Assembly (NCBI RefSeq): GCF_017968885.1
Contig: NZ_CP072913.1
Location: 372,001-436,000 of the forward strand
Direction: 5' to 3'
Source: Pseudomonas sp. Tri1
GTDB lineage: Bacteria; Pseudomonadota; Gammaproteobacteria; Pseudomonadales; Pseudomonadaceae
DNA length: 64,000 nucleotides
Shown here in pieces: positions 7,576-17,068 of this stretch (positions are counted from its first letter, which is position 1; the number at the start of each line of letters is the position of its first letter). The notes under the pieces are model-generated. The model was not told the DNA's origin. It worked only from the letters and a program-made list of their open reading frames with translations, and searched no databases. Made by a program: the position numbers and the translations under genes.

Positions 7576-8139
7576 TTAGGATTTTGTGAAGACACACAGC
7601 TCAGCAGTCGCCCGGATCAGGGCGAGCCGGTGCACCGGGTGCTGCTTGTTGTGGTGGGTGGCTTGGGCCAGCCATTGCGGGCACTGCGGGTCGGTGCGGT
7701 AGGGGGCGAAGTCAGCCAGTTGTTGCAGCAGGCGTTTTTGCAGTCGGTCGAGTTGCGGACGGATCTGTCCCACCAGGTCCGGGCGTGGGAGGTCCGGGGC
7801 CTTACCTTCCAGGGCCCAGTCGGACAAATTGATGTACTGCACCAGTTTGTTGGCTTCTATCTGGGCGGCGAAGAATGCTTCCACGGTTTCGCCGCTCAGC
7901 TTGTAGACCGGTGCCTGGGCGACGGCGGCGGCAATGACTTCGCGCTCGCGCTGACGGTCTTCTACCGGTTTGTGGCTGTCCCATTTACTCAGCGCCACTT
8001 GATCGGCGAGGGCCAGGCGTTCGCCAATGGCGTTGAGCAGTGGGGTAAGGGCGTCCGGGGCAGGAGCAGAGGCGGCCTCGGCGGTGGAGGCCAGCAGCGC
8101 GGCAGACAGGGCAAGGCAGAGTTTGAAGCGCAAAGTCAT
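7576..8139 (-). CDS. exported (periplasmic) chorismate mutase, AroQ-gamma type
   Basis: The enzyme converts chorismate to prephenate. The 187 residues begin with a clear signal peptide (LCLALSAALLASTAEA). The AroQ-like helical region follows: LLNAIGERLALADQVALSKW, then DSHKPVEDRQREREVI, which supplies the Lys, Asp and Arg of the active site. The C-terminal region contains HRLALIRATAELC, normal for the exported *AroQ subclass. A secreted chorismate mutase is not needed for Phe/Tyr synthesis; its physiological role in Pseudomonas is unclear. It lies alone between glnA and the DUF4124 pair. Confidence 0.88.
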   Translation of the reverse strand: MTLRFKLCLALSAALLASTAEAASAPAPDALTPLLNAIGERLALADQVALSKWDSHKPVEDRQREREVIAAAVAQAPVYKLSGETVEAFFAAQIEANKLVQYINLSDWALEGKAPDLPRPDLVGQIRPQLDRLQKRLLQQLADFAPYRTDPQCPQWLAQATHHNKQHPVHRLALIRATAELCVFTKS

Positions 8140-8196
8140 GGGCAGTCTCGTCTTCTATGAGGGGGCGACGAGTCATCATGCACGTAACCTGCGTCC

Positions 8197-8228
8197 ATAA
8201 AAAAGGCCTCCCAAAGGAGGCCTCTCTT
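8197..8228 (-). terminator. rho-independent terminator of glnA
   Basis: AGGCCTCC and GGAGGCCT pair around CAAA, followed on the - strand by a run of six T. It lies 33 bases past the glnA stop. Confidence 0.88.
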
Positions 8229-8260
8229 TATTCACGCCGTGCGTGGCGGCGTTTACTGGA

Positions 8261-9667
8261 TCAGCAGCTGTAGTACAGCTCATATTCCAGTGGGTGTACG
8301 AAGGTGCGAACCTTGATTTCTTCTTCGCTTTTCAGTGCGATGTAAGCATCGATGAAGTCATCGCTGAATACGCCGCCCTTGGTCAGGAACGCACGGCCCT
8401 TGTCCAGCTCTTCCAGGGCTTCTTTCAGGCTGCCGCAAACCTGTGGGATTTCCTTGGCCTCTTCAGGCGGCAGGTCATACAGGTTTTTGTCAGCGGCATC
8501 GCCAGGGTGGATCTTGTTCTGGATACCGTCCAGACCGGCCATCATCAGTGCAGCGAAGGCCAGGTACGGGTTGGCAGCCGGATCCGGGAAGCGAGCTTCG
8601 ATACGGCGGGCTTTAGGGCTGTTCACGTAAGGAATACGGATCGAGGCGGAACGGTTGCGAGCCGAGTAGGCCAGCATGACCGGGGCTTCGAAGCCTGGTA
8701 CCAGACGCTTGTAGGAGTTGGTCGACGGGTTGGTGAAGCCGTTCAGGGCCTTGCCGTGCTTGATGATACCGCCGATGAAGTACAGGGCGGTGTCCGACAG
8801 GCCGGCATAACCTTCGCCTGCGAAGGTGTTCTTGCCGTCTTTGGAGATCGACATGTGAACGTGCATGCCCGAACCGTTGTCGCCGTACAGAGGCTTAGGC
8901 ATGAAGGTCGCGGTGCGGCCGTATGCATCAGCAACGTTGTGTACGCAGTACTTCAGGGTCTGGACTTCGTCAGCCTTCTTGACCAGCGTGTTGAATTTCA
9001 CGCCGATTTCGTTCTGGCCGGCAGTCGCCACTTCGTGGTGGTGAACTTCGACGGTCTGACCCATCTCTTCCAGTGCGTTGCACATGGAGGTACGGATTTC
9101 GTGGTCGTGGTCGAACGGTGGAACCGGGAAGTAACCGCCTTTGATACCTGGACGGTGGCCTTTGTTACCGCCTTCCACGTCCTGGTCGGACATCCACGAA
9201 CCTTGTTCGGAGAAGATCTTGAACATGGAGCCGGAGATGTCGGACTTGAACTTGACCGAGTCGAAGATGAAGAATTCAGGCTCAGGACCGAAGAAAGCGG
9301 TGTCGCCGATACCGGTGGACTTCAGGTATTCCTCGGCGCGGTGGGCGATGGCGCGTGGGTCGCGGTCATAGCCTTGCATGGTCGAAGGTTCGATGATGTC
9401 GCAGACCAGGATCAGGGTCGGCTCTTCGGTGAACGGGTCCAGGACGGCGGTTTCGTCGTCCGGCATCAGGATCATGTCGGAGGCTTCGATGCCTTTCCAG
9501 CCAGAGATGGAGGAGCCGTCGAACATTTTCCCGATTTCAAAGAATTCGTCGTCCAGCGCATCACGGGCCGGCATGGTCACGTGATGTTGAGTACCTTTGG
9601 TGTCAGTGAAGCGCAGATCAATCCACTTGACGTCATGATCTTTGATGAGTTGAACCGACTTCGACAT
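8261..9667 (-). CDS. glnA: glutamine synthetase, type I
   Basis: GlnA makes glutamine from glutamate, ammonia and ATP as a dodecamer and is the entry point for ammonium. The 468-residue product has the normal GSI-beta length. It includes the latch loop [13 protein letters not shown]-site [19 protein letters not shown] and the glutamate-site segment NRSASIRIP. The adenylylation site Tyr397 lies in NLYDLPPEE, so GlnE can modify it. Transcription is predicted from a sigma-54 promoter at 9765-9779, consistent with NtrC control; ntrBC lies 2.2 kb downstream on the same strand. Confidence 0.98.
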   Translation of the reverse strand: MSKSVQLIKDHDVKWIDLRFTDTKGTQHHVTMPARDALDDEFFEIGKMFDGSSISGWKGIEASDMILMPDDETAVLDPFTEEPTLILVCDIIEPSTMQGYDRDPRAIAHRAEEYLKSTGIGDTAFFGPEPEFFIFDSVKFKSDISGSMFKIFSEQGSWMSDQDVEGGNKGHRPGIKGGYFPVPPFDHDHEIRTSMCNALEEMGQTVEVHHHEVATAGQNEIGVKFNTLVKKADEVQTLKYCVHNVADAYGRTATFMPKPLYGDNGSGMHVHMSISKDGKNTFAGEGYAGLSDTALYFIGGIIKHGKALNGFTNPSTNSYKRLVPGFEAPVMLAYSARNRSASIRIPYVNSPKARRIEARFPDPAANPYLAFAALMMAGLDGIQNKIHPGDAADKNLYDLPPEEAKEIPQVCGSLKEALEELDKGRAFLTKGGVFSDDFIDAYIALKSEEEIKVRTFVHPLEYELYYSC

Positions 9668-9764
9668 ATGTCCTCCGGGTGGCTTCGGGCGGGTAGTGGA
9701 GTGCCCTTAGATATGGGTGATGCCGGCGCGAATACTCTGCCAAGGCAACCTGCCTCACAAGGGA

Positions 9765-9779
9765 GCAAATTGCATGCCA
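9765..9779 (-). promoter_or_regulatory. sigma-54 promoter of glnA
   Basis: On the - strand TGGCATGCAATTTGC matches TGGCAC-N5-TTGC with one change and has the required ten bases between GG and GC. Predicted transcription start is near 9753, giving a leader of about 85 bases. Confidence 0.8.
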
Positions 9780-9925
9780 GTGCCCCAGCATGGGTTTTTT
9801 GCACCAAATCCACGCTTTTGAAGGCGTAAATCGCAGATTGTCAGACAATAACGCACTGCAATGTGGCGCCGTCAATCGATAATGACCTGTTTTGGTGCAT
9901 GCAAAACCATCTGCACATTAACTGG

Positions 9926-9953
9926 TTAAACCTTGAGCAATTTCCGCTATAAT
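9926..9953 (+). promoter_or_regulatory. sigma-70 promoter of thiI
   Basis: A consensus TATAAT lies at 9948-9953, with TTAAAC at 9926-9931 as a weak -35 and a 16-base spacer. The predicted start is about 36 bases before the thiI ATG. Confidence 0.55.
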
Positions 9954-9995
9954 CCGCGCCCCCCTTTTTCGGCTGGCCGTTCGCGCGCTGTTTTC

Positions 9996-11450
9996 ATGAA
10001 ACTAATCGTAAAAGTCTTCCCCGAGATCACCATCAAAAGCCGCCCGGTACGGATGCGTTTCATCCGCCAGTTGGCCAAGAACATCCGCACTGTGCTCCGT
10101 GATCTGGACCCGGTCGTGGTGGTGAACGGCGTGTGGGACAACCTCGAATTGGAAACCCGCGTCAGCGAACCCAGGATCCTCAAGGAAATGACCGAGCGCC
10201 TGAGCTGCATGCCGGGTATCGCGCACTTCCTGCAGGTCGATGAATACCCGCTGGGGGATTTCGACGACATCCTTGCCAAGTGCATGCTTCATTATGGTGA
10301 TGCCCTGGCCGGCAAGATTTTTTCGGTGCGTTGCAAGCGTGCCGGCAAGCACCCGTTCAGTTCGATGGATGTGGAAAAGTACGTCGGCAGCCAGCTGCGC
10401 CGGCAGTGCGGTGCGGCCGGTATTTCGTTGAAAGACCCACAGATCGAAGTACGTATCGAGATTCGCGACCAGCGCCTGTTCGTGATCCACAGCCAGCACA
10501 ACAGCATCGGCGGTTATCCGCTGGGTTCGCTGGAGCAGACCCTGGTGCTGATGTCCGGCGGTTTCGACTCCACGGTCGCTGCCTATCAGATCATGCGTCG
10601 CGGCTTGATGAGCCATTTCTGCTTCTTCAACCTCGGCGGGCGCGCCCATGAACTGGGCGTGATGGAAGTCGCGCACTTCATCTGGAAGAAGTACGGCAGC
10701 TCCCAACGCGTGTTATTTGTGAGTGTGCCGTTCGAAGAAGTCCTGGGTGAGATTCTCGGCAAAGTCGATAACAGTCATATGGGCGTCATTTTGAAGCGTA
10801 TGATGTTGCGCGCCGCTTCACGAATTGCCGACCGCCTGCAAATCGATGCGCTGGTGACGGGCGAGGCGATCTCCCAGGTATCCAGCCAGACGCTGCCGAA
10901 CCTGTCGGTGATCGACTGCGTGACCGAGAAGCTGGTCTTGCGTCCGCTGATCGCCAGCCACAAGCAGGACATCATCGACCAGGCCAATGAAATCGGCACC
11001 GCCGACTTCGCCAGGCACATGCCCGAATACTGCGGGGTCATTTCGGTGAACCCCAAGACCCACGCCAAGCGCGGGCGGGTGGAGCACGAAGAGAAAGAAT
11101 TCGACATGGCGGTGCTCGAGCGTGCGCTCGAAAACGCCAGGCTGGTACCAATCGATCGAGTCATCGATGAATTGGGCCAGGACATCCAGATTGAAGAAGT
11201 CGGCGAAGCGCTGGCCGGTCAGATCATCATCGACATCCGTCATCCGGACGACGCTGAAGACGACCCGCTGAGTGTCGCCGGCATCGAGGTAAAAACGATG
11301 CCGTTCTATGCAGTGAACGCGCGTTTCAAGGAACTGGACCCTACTCGCCAGTACCTGCTGTATTGCGACAAAGGCGTGATGAGTCGCCTGCATGCCCACC
11401 ATTTGCTCAGTGAGGGGCATGCCAATGTGCGCGTTTATCGACCGAGCTAA
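9996..11450 (+). CDS. thiI: tRNA uracil 4-sulfurtransferase
   Basis: ThiI puts sulfur on U8 of tRNA and supplies sulfur for the thiazole of thiamin. The 484 residues have an N-terminal ferredoxin-like/THUMP region, then a PP-loop ATP pyrophosphatase with SGGFDS at 187-192. A C-terminal rhodanese domain ends the protein, with Cys457 in YCDKGVMS. Cys346 (EYCGV) is at the position expected for its redox partner. The ATG at 9996 begins [19 protein letters not shown], the family N-terminus; an upstream in-frame start overlaps the promoter. All catalytic residues are present. Confidence 0.97.
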   Translation: MKLIVKVFPEITIKSRPVRMRFIRQLAKNIRTVLRDLDPVVVVNGVWDNLELETRVSEPRILKEMTERLSCMPGIAHFLQVDEYPLGDFDDILAKCMLHYGDALAGKIFSVRCKRAGKHPFSSMDVEKYVGSQLRRQCGAAGISLKDPQIEVRIEIRDQRLFVIHSQHNSIGGYPLGSLEQTLVLMSGGFDSTVAAYQIMRRGLMSHFCFFNLGGRAHELGVMEVAHFIWKKYGSSQRVLFVSVPFEEVLGEILGKVDNSHMGVILKRMMLRAASRIADRLQIDALVTGEAISQVSSQTLPNLSVIDCVTEKLVLRPLIASHKQDIIDQANEIGTADFARHMPEYCGVISVNPKTHAKRGRVEHEEKEFDMAVLERALENARLVPIDRVIDELGQDIQIEEVGEALAGQIIIDIRHPDDAEDDPLSVAGIEVKTMPFYAVNARFKELDPTRQYLLYCDKGVMSRLHAHHLLSEGHANVRVYRPS

Positions 11451-11588
11451 GTGCCCGGGGCTGTTTGCCTGTGGCCTGCGTCACCGGCCCCCCGACGCCG
11501 CCGACAGGCTGTAACGGCTTTGTCGGACTCAACGTAAATCGCTGCCACGACCTGTCAGCACACCGAATCCTCTGATCGAGATACACAA

Positions 11589-13409
11589 GTGATCGAAAAT
11601 CTACGCAACATCGCCATCATTGCTCACGTTGACCATGGTAAGACCACCCTGGTAGACAAACTCTTGCGTCAATCCGGCACCCTGGAGCGCAACGAGCTCA
11701 ACGACGAGCGCGTGATGGACTCCAACGACCAGGAGAAAGAGCGCGGTATTACCATCCTGGCGAAAAACACCGCCATCAACTGGAACGGCTACCACATCAA
11801 CATCGTGGACACCCCGGGCCACGCCGACTTCGGTGGTGAAGTAGAGCGCGTGATGTCGATGGTCGACTCCGTGCTGCTGCTGGTTGACGCCCAGGACGGC
11901 CCTATGCCGCAAACCCGTTTCGTGACCAAGAAGGCTTTCGAAGCCGGCCTGCGTCCGATCGTGGTCATCAACAAGGTTGACCGTCCAGGCGCGCGTCCGG
12001 ACTGGGTCCTGGACCAGATCTTCGACCTGTTCGACAACCTCGGTGCCACCGAAGAACAGCTGGACTTCAAAGTCGTCTACGCCTCGGCCCTGAACGGTAT
12101 TGCCGGTCTGGACCACACCGACATGGCCGAAGACATGACCCCGCTGTACCAGTCGATCGTCGACAACGTACCGGCGCCGAAAGTCGACCGTGACGGTCCG
12201 TTCCAGATGCAAATCTCGGCACTGGACTACAACAGCTTCCTGGGTGTTATCGGTGTTGGCCGTATCGCCCGTGGTCGCATCAAGCCGAACACCCCGGTCG
12301 TGGCGATCGATGCCGACGGCAAGAAGCGTAACGGTCGTATCCTCAAGCTGATGGGTCACCACGGTCTGCACCGCATCGACGTTGAAGAAGCGGCAGCCGG
12401 CGACATCGTCTGCATCAGCGGCTTCGAGCAACTGTTCATCTCCGACACCCTGTGCGACCCGATGAACGTCGAAGCGATGAAACCGTTGACCGTCGACGAG
12501 CCAACCGTTTCCATGACCTTCCAGGTCAACGACTCGCCATTCTGCGGTAAAGAAGGCAAGTTCGTGACCAGCCGTAACATCAAGGAACGCCTGGACAAAG
12601 AGCTGCTCTACAACGTTGCACTGCGCGTTGAAGAAGGCGACTCGGCCGACAAGTTCAAGGTTTCCGGCCGTGGTGAGCTGCACCTCTCGGTACTGATCGA
12701 AACCATGCGTCGCGAAGGCTTCGAAATGGGCGTGGGTCGTCCTGAAGTGATCATCCGTATGGTTGACGGCGTCAAGCACGAACCGTACGAAAACGTGACC
12801 ATCGACCTGCCGGAAGAATCCCAGGGCGCGATCATGGAGCAAATGGGCCTGCGTAAAGGCGACCTGACCAACATGGTTCCGGATGGCAAGGGCCGTGTGC
12901 GCCTTGAGTACAACATCCCGGCCCGTGGCCTGATCGGTTTCCGTAACGAGTTCCTGACCCTGACCTCCGGTGGCGGCATCCTGACTTCGATCTTCGATCG
13001 TTACGACGTGATGAAGTCCGGTGACATGTCCGGTCGTCAGAACGGCGTGCTGGTATCGGTTGCGACCGGCAAGGCACTGACCTACTCGCTGGAAACCCTG
13101 CAGGCTCGTGGCAAGCTGTTCGTTGAACACGGCCAGGACATCTACGAAGGTCAAATCGTCGGCCTGAACAGCCGCGACAACGACCTGGGCGTGAACCCGA
13201 CCAAAGGCAAGAAGCTCGACAACATGCGTGCTTCGGGCAAAGACGAAACCATCGCCCTGGTTCCGCCGGTCAAGTTCACCCTGGAGCAGGCTCTGGAGTT
13301 CGTGCAAGAAGACGAGCTGTGTGAAGTCACTCCTAAGTCCATCCGTCTTCGCAAGAAGATCCTGGGCGAAAGCGAGCGTACCCGCGCTGCCAAGAAAAGC
13401 GGTAACTGA
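11589..13409 (+). CDS. typA: translational GTPase TypA/BipA
   Basis: TypA is a ribosome-associated GTPase of the EF-G family involved in ribosome assembly and stress adaptation. The 606-residue product has G1 AHVDHGKTT at 12-20, the switch region [10 protein letters not shown]3 DTPGHADF and G4 NKVD. The C-terminal family-specific domain contains [16 protein letters not shown]. Translation starts at GTG ([10 protein letters not shown]). It is followed by a strong terminator and appears monocistronic. Confidence 0.97.
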   Translation: MIENLRNIAIIAHVDHGKTTLVDKLLRQSGTLERNELNDERVMDSNDQEKERGITILAKNTAINWNGYHINIVDTPGHADFGGEVERVMSMVDSVLLLVDAQDGPMPQTRFVTKKAFEAGLRPIVVINKVDRPGARPDWVLDQIFDLFDNLGATEEQLDFKVVYASALNGIAGLDHTDMAEDMTPLYQSIVDNVPAPKVDRDGPFQMQISALDYNSFLGVIGVGRIARGRIKPNTPVVAIDADGKKRNGRILKLMGHHGLHRIDVEEAAAGDIVCISGFEQLFISDTLCDPMNVEAMKPLTVDEPTVSMTFQVNDSPFCGKEGKFVTSRNIKERLDKELLYNVALRVEEGDSADKFKVSGRGELHLSVLIETMRREGFEMGVGRPEVIIRMVDGVKHEPYENVTIDLPEESQGAIMEQMGLRKGDLTNMVPDGKGRVRLEYNIPARGLIGFRNEFLTLTSGGGILTSIFDRYDVMKSGDMSGRQNGVLVSVATGKALTYSLETLQARGKLFVEHGQDIYEGQIVGLNSRDNDLGVNPTKGKKLDNMRASGKDETIALVPPVKFTLEQALEFVQEDELCEVTPKSIRLRKKILGESERTRAAKKSGN

Positions 13410-13431
13410 GTTTCGACTTAGTTAATGGCTG

Positions 13432-13473
13432 AAAAAAAACGCCCCTGATTGTGAGATCGGGGGCGTTTTTTTA
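13432..13473 (+). terminator. rho-independent terminator of typA
   Basis: CGCCCC pairs with GGGGCG around a 13- to 14-base loop, followed by seven T and preceded by eight A. Confidence 0.88.
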
Positions 13474-13507
13474 TGCCTGGAAGTTATGTGGTGTCTGTCA
13501 GGGCCCT

Positions 13508-13600
13508 ATCGCGAGCAAGCTCGCTCCCACAGTTGATTTTCAGCGGATACAGATTTTGTGTCCGACATAAATCCACTGTGGGAGCGAGCTTGCTCGCGAT
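13508..13600. repeat. REP pair
   Basis: ATCGCGAGCAAGCTCGCTCC at the left and its inverse at the right, with about 45 bases between. It separates the converging typA and the Cys-cluster gene. Confidence 0.9.
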
Positions 13601-13635
13601 GGCGATGGTTCAGGCACCGCTGAACCATCTGTAGA

Positions 13636-14076
13636 TCAGAACTTGTCCAACGTCCGCGGATTGCGCTCGCGCTCCACTTCCTTGGGCTTGTAGGCACAAT
13701 ACCCCGGCCGTGGCCCGACCCGCGGATGGTTGCGGCAGGTGTCCGGGCGCTTCTCGTAAATGGTGCACAACCGGCTCTTGCGGTCCAGATAAAGGCAATC
13801 GTTGTTGCTCATGCGCTGGAGCGTGAAGATCTCGGACTTCTGGTTGTAACGCTCGACGATCCCTTCCTTTTGCAGGCGCTTGGCGATGTTTTTCGGCGGG
13901 TCGCCCAGCTCGAATTCATCGACGATGCCAATCCGGATCAGGTCCTTGATCTTGACCTCCACCGGCAGCGTGCAGCAGCTCGACACGCAGGAACCGCACA
14001 TCGGGGCGGAGTACTTGGCCCAGGTATCGAGTCGGTCGAGTTCCGCGGCGGCGATCAGGTTGGGCTTCATCATCAA
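13636..14076 (-). CDS. YkgJ-family Cys-cluster protein
   Basis: This 146-residue protein has the CxxCxxxCC motif near residues 28-35 (CGSCVSSCC). More Cys follow in NNDCLYLD, SRLCTIYEKRPDTCRNHP and GYCAYK, the pattern of the putative zinc- or iron-chelating domain family. The reaction or partner is unknown; a metal centre is inferred from the Cys pattern. The start may be any of three consecutive Met codons (14076, 14073, 14070). It stands alone on the - strand, convergent with typA and divergent from glgP. Confidence 0.85.
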   Translation of the reverse strand: MMMKPNLIAAAELDRLDTWAKYSAPMCGSCVSSCCTLPVEVKIKDLIRIGIVDEFELGDPPKNIAKRLQKEGIVERYNQKSEIFTLQRMSNNDCLYLDRKSRLCTIYEKRPDTCRNHPRVGPRPGYCAYKPKEVERERNPRTLDKF

Positions 14077-14326
14077 GGTTTACCAGCATGCATCAGGGCG
14101 CGCGATGATACCGGGACTGGTGAAATTTTGAACGACCATCTGCCGGTTTTTTTTAATCCCCGCTAAAACGCTCCAGGAGCGGCACGCCCCCTGCATTCAT
14201 TCGTTCATATGGCAGTTCCCTGGCGGCGATTCTCCGACACCTTGGAAAAACCACCGAACCAGAGCCTGTGCCGCCTGTCAGACCGACTAGGCTCAGACAA
14301 TTCCATGCTCGTTCGAGGTCTCATCA

Positions 14327-16777
14327 ATGACTCAAGAACCACTTGTTCGCGAAGCCGAAGTCGCTGCTTTTCGCGATGCTGTGTTGACCAAACTCACTTA
14401 TGCCGTCGGCAAGGACCCGGATCATGCGTTTGATCACGACTGGTTCGAAGCCATTGCCCTGGCCGCCCGCGACCACATGGTCGACCACTGGATGGACCAC
14501 ACGCGGCAGATCTACCGCAAGGGCCAGAAGCGCGTCTATTACCTCTCCCTGGAGTTCCTCATCGGTCGTTTGCTCTACGACAGCCTGAGCAACCTTGGCT
14601 TGCTGGATACCGCCCGTGAAGCCTTGACCGAGCTGGGCGTGGACCTGGAACGCATCCGCCTGCTCGAGCCCGATGCGGCACTGGGCAACGGCGGTCTTGG
14701 CCGCTTGGCGGCGTGTTTCATGGAAAGCATGTCCACCCTGGGTATCGCCGGCCATGGCTACGGCATTCGTTATGAACACGGTCTGTTCCGCCAGGCCATC
14801 GTCGACGGCTGGCAGCAGGAGCAGACCGAGCATTGGTTGGATTTCGGCAACCCGTGGGAGTTCGAGCGGCCGGAGGTGGTCTACCCGATCGGCTTCGGTG
14901 GCGGCGTCGAGACGGTGACCGATGAGGCCGGCAAGACCCGGCAAGTCTGGACGCCGGGTGAAACCGTGCGTGCTATTGCCTATGACACGCCGGTGGTGGG
15001 TTGGCGTGGTGCCAGCGTCAACACCCTGCGCCTGTGGCGCGCCCGGGCGGTGGAAGACCTGCACTTGGAACGCTTCAATGCTGGCGACCACTTGGGCGCA
15101 GTGGCGGAAGTGGCCCGGGCCGAAAGCATTTCCCGCGTGTTGTACCCGGCCGACAGCACTGAAGCCGGCCAGGAGCTGCGCCTGCGCCAGGAATACTTCT
15201 TCGTTGCCGCCTCACTGCAGGATTTGCTGCGCCGTCACCGCAACATGCACACCTCGGTGCTGACCTTGGGCGACCATGCGGCGATCCAGCTCAACGACAC
15301 CCACCCATCGATCGCCGTGGCCGAGCTGATGCGGCAATTGGTGGACGTCTACGACGTGGCCTGGGATGCGGCCTGGCAGATCACCCAGGACACGCTGTCC
15401 TACACCAACCACACGTTGCTGCCCGAGGCCCTGGAAACCTGGCCGGTTGGGCTGATGGAGCGCATGCTGCCCCGGCACATGCAGATCATCTACCTGATCA
15501 ACGCCCAGCACATCGATTCGCTGCGGGCCAAGGGCGTGCATGATTTCGACGTGCTGCGCTCGGTTTCGCTGATCGAAGAAGACAACGGTCGCCGGGTGCG
15601 CATGGGGAACCTGGCATTCCTCGGCTCCCACAGCGTCAATGGTGTGTCCGGGTTGCACACGCAATTGATGCGCAGCACGGTGTTCTCCGAGCTGCACAAG
15701 CTCTATCCGGATCGGATCAATAACAAGACCAACGGCATCACCTTCCGCCGCTGGTTGTTCCAGGCCAACTCCGAACTGACCTCGATGATGGTCGATGCCC
15801 TTGGCCCGAGCGTGCTCGACAACCCCGAGGAGCGCCTGATCGAGCTGGAGCCGTTCGCCGATAAACCGGCATTTCGCAAACAGTTCGCCGAGCAGCGCCT
15901 GCATAGCAAAAAAGCCCTCGCGTACCTGATTCACGAGCGGTTGGGCATTGCCGTGAACCCGGCGGCGATGTTTGACGTGCAGGTCAAGCGGATCCACGAA
16001 TACAAACGCCAGTTGCTCAACCTGATGCACACCGTGGCGCTGTACCAGGCGATCCGTGCTGAACCAGAAGTGGATTGGGTGCCGCGGGTGAAAATTTTTG
16101 CCGGCAAGGCCGCCGCCAGTTACCACCAGGCCAAGCTGATCATCAAGCTGACCAACGACATCGCCCGGGTGGTGAACAACGACCCGACCGTGCGCGGCCT
16201 GCTCAAAGTGGTGTTCCTGCCCAACTACAACGTCAGCCTGGCCGAAAGCATCATCCCGGCGGCGGACCTGTCGGAGCAGATCTCCACGGCCGGTTTCGAA
16301 GCCTCGGGCACCAGTAACATGAAGTTCGGCCTCAACGGTGCGCTGACCATTGGCACCATGGACGGCGCTAACGTGGAGATGCACGAGCGCGTCGGCGGTG
16401 AGCACATGTTCATCTTCGGCCTGACCGCCGAACAGGTAGAAGCTCGCAAGCAGAACGGTGAATTCAGTGCCGCACCGGACATCGCCGCGTCCCATCGCCT
16501 CAACGATGTGCTACAGGCGATTCGTGGCGGGGTGTTCTCGCCGGATGATCCGATGCGCTACACCGGGCTGGTGGACTCGCTGGTGGACTATGACCGCTTC
16601 CTGGTCTGCGCCGATTTCGACTCGTACTGGAGCGCCCAGGCCAAGGTCGAAGAGCGTTGGCACGACTCCAAGCAGTGGTGGCGTTCAGCGGTGCTCAACA
16701 CCGCGCGCATGGGCTGGTTCTCCTCGGACCGGACCATCCGCGAGTACGCCACCGACATCTGGAAAGCCCTGGAGTAG
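14327..16777 (+). CDS. glgP: glycogen/maltodextrin phosphorylase
   Basis: GlgP phosphorolyses alpha-1,4-glucans to glucose-1-phosphate with pyridoxal phosphate. The 816-residue product contains LGNGGLGRLAACF and GYGIRYEHGLF in the N-terminal half. It has QLNDTHPSIAVAELMR in the middle, VQVKRIHEYKRQLLN, and the PLP-site GTSNMKFGLNGALTIGT, with the cofactor Lys at 666. Length and motifs are complete. It is not next to other glg genes here; a GC-rich stem-loop follows the stop. Confidence 0.96.
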   Translation: MTQEPLVREAEVAAFRDAVLTKLTYAVGKDPDHAFDHDWFEAIALAARDHMVDHWMDHTRQIYRKGQKRVYYLSLEFLIGRLLYDSLSNLGLLDTAREALTELGVDLERIRLLEPDAALGNGGLGRLAACFMESMSTLGIAGHGYGIRYEHGLFRQAIVDGWQQEQTEHWLDFGNPWEFERPEVVYPIGFGGGVETVTDEAGKTRQVWTPGETVRAIAYDTPVVGWRGASVNTLRLWRARAVEDLHLERFNAGDHLGAVAEVARAESISRVLYPADSTEAGQELRLRQEYFFVAASLQDLLRRHRNMHTSVLTLGDHAAIQLNDTHPSIAVAELMRQLVDVYDVAWDAAWQITQDTLSYTNHTLLPEALETWPVGLMERMLPRHMQIIYLINAQHIDSLRAKGVHDFDVLRSVSLIEEDNGRRVRMGNLAFLGSHSVNGVSGLHTQLMRSTVFSELHKLYPDRINNKTNGITFRRWLFQANSELTSMMVDALGPSVLDNPEERLIELEPFADKPAFRKQFAEQRLHSKKALAYLIHERLGIAVNPAAMFDVQVKRIHEYKRQLLNLMHTVALYQAIRAEPEVDWVPRVKIFAGKAAASYHQAKLIIKLTNDIARVVNNDPTVRGLLKVVFLPNYNVSLAESIIPAADLSEQISTAGFEASGTSNMKFGLNGALTIGTMDGANVEMHERVGGEHMFIFGLTAEQVEARKQNGEFSAAPDIAASHRLNDVLQAIRGGVFSPDDPMRYTGLVDSLVDYDRFLVCADFDSYWSAQAKVEERWHDSKQWWRSAVLNTARMGWFSSDRTIREYATDIWKALE

Positions 16778-16799
16778 CGTTTGCTGTAAGAAATGTGAG

Positions 16800-16825
16800 C
16801 GAAGCCCAACGGTGGTTGGGCTTCG
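16800..16825 (+). terminator. possible terminator after glgP
   Basis: GAAGCCCAAC and GTTGGGCTTC form a ten-pair stem around GGTG, but no T run follows, so it may be a weak terminator or an mRNA 3'-end stabiliser. Confidence 0.55.
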
Positions 16826-16895
16826 TCGATATACTAAGCGCCAGTTTCGCCGGGCTGTGTGGCTGGACTCAGTACTGGGAGTGCCAACAATCCTA

Positions 16896-16985
16896 TGTGG
16901 GAGCGAGCTTGCTCGCGATAGCCGTGGGTCAGGCAATATCAATGCGCCTGACACGCCGCTATCGCGAGCAAGCTCGCTCCCACAG
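16896..16985. repeat. REP pair (REPIN)
   Basis: Two inverted TGTGGGAGCGAGCTTGCTCG copies with about 42 bases between. It fills most of the 291-base gap between glgP and the DUF2339 gene; nothing else is evident there. Confidence 0.9.
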
Positions 16986-17068
16986 GGTTTGGGTGGTTTC
17001 CACTGGACTGATCCAGGCACCGCATCGCCCCGGTTACGCCCGCAACGGGCCGCTTAGGGATATCGACC

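Larger units (their letters stand above)
9668..9995. other. glnA-thiI divergent intergenic region
   Basis: This 328-base gap holds the glnA sigma-54 promoter and, about 100 bases upstream of it, sequences resembling NtrC sites. A weak palindrome, GCACTGCAATGTGGC, lies at 9853-9867, and there are TTGGTGC-type half-sites near 9800 and 9892. On the other strand is the thiI promoter. No reading frame is convincing. Confidence 0.5.

Noticed and set aside
8243..9829. 528-codon open frame on the + strand opposite glnA
   Set aside because: It is a shadow of glnA, whose - strand motifs are complete; GC-rich DNA often leaves the antisense frame open. The translation has no recognisable domain.
11601..13307. 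568-codon frame on the - strand opposite typA
   Set aside because: It is antisense to a clear GTPase; His/Asp/Val-rich composition is typical of a shadow frame.
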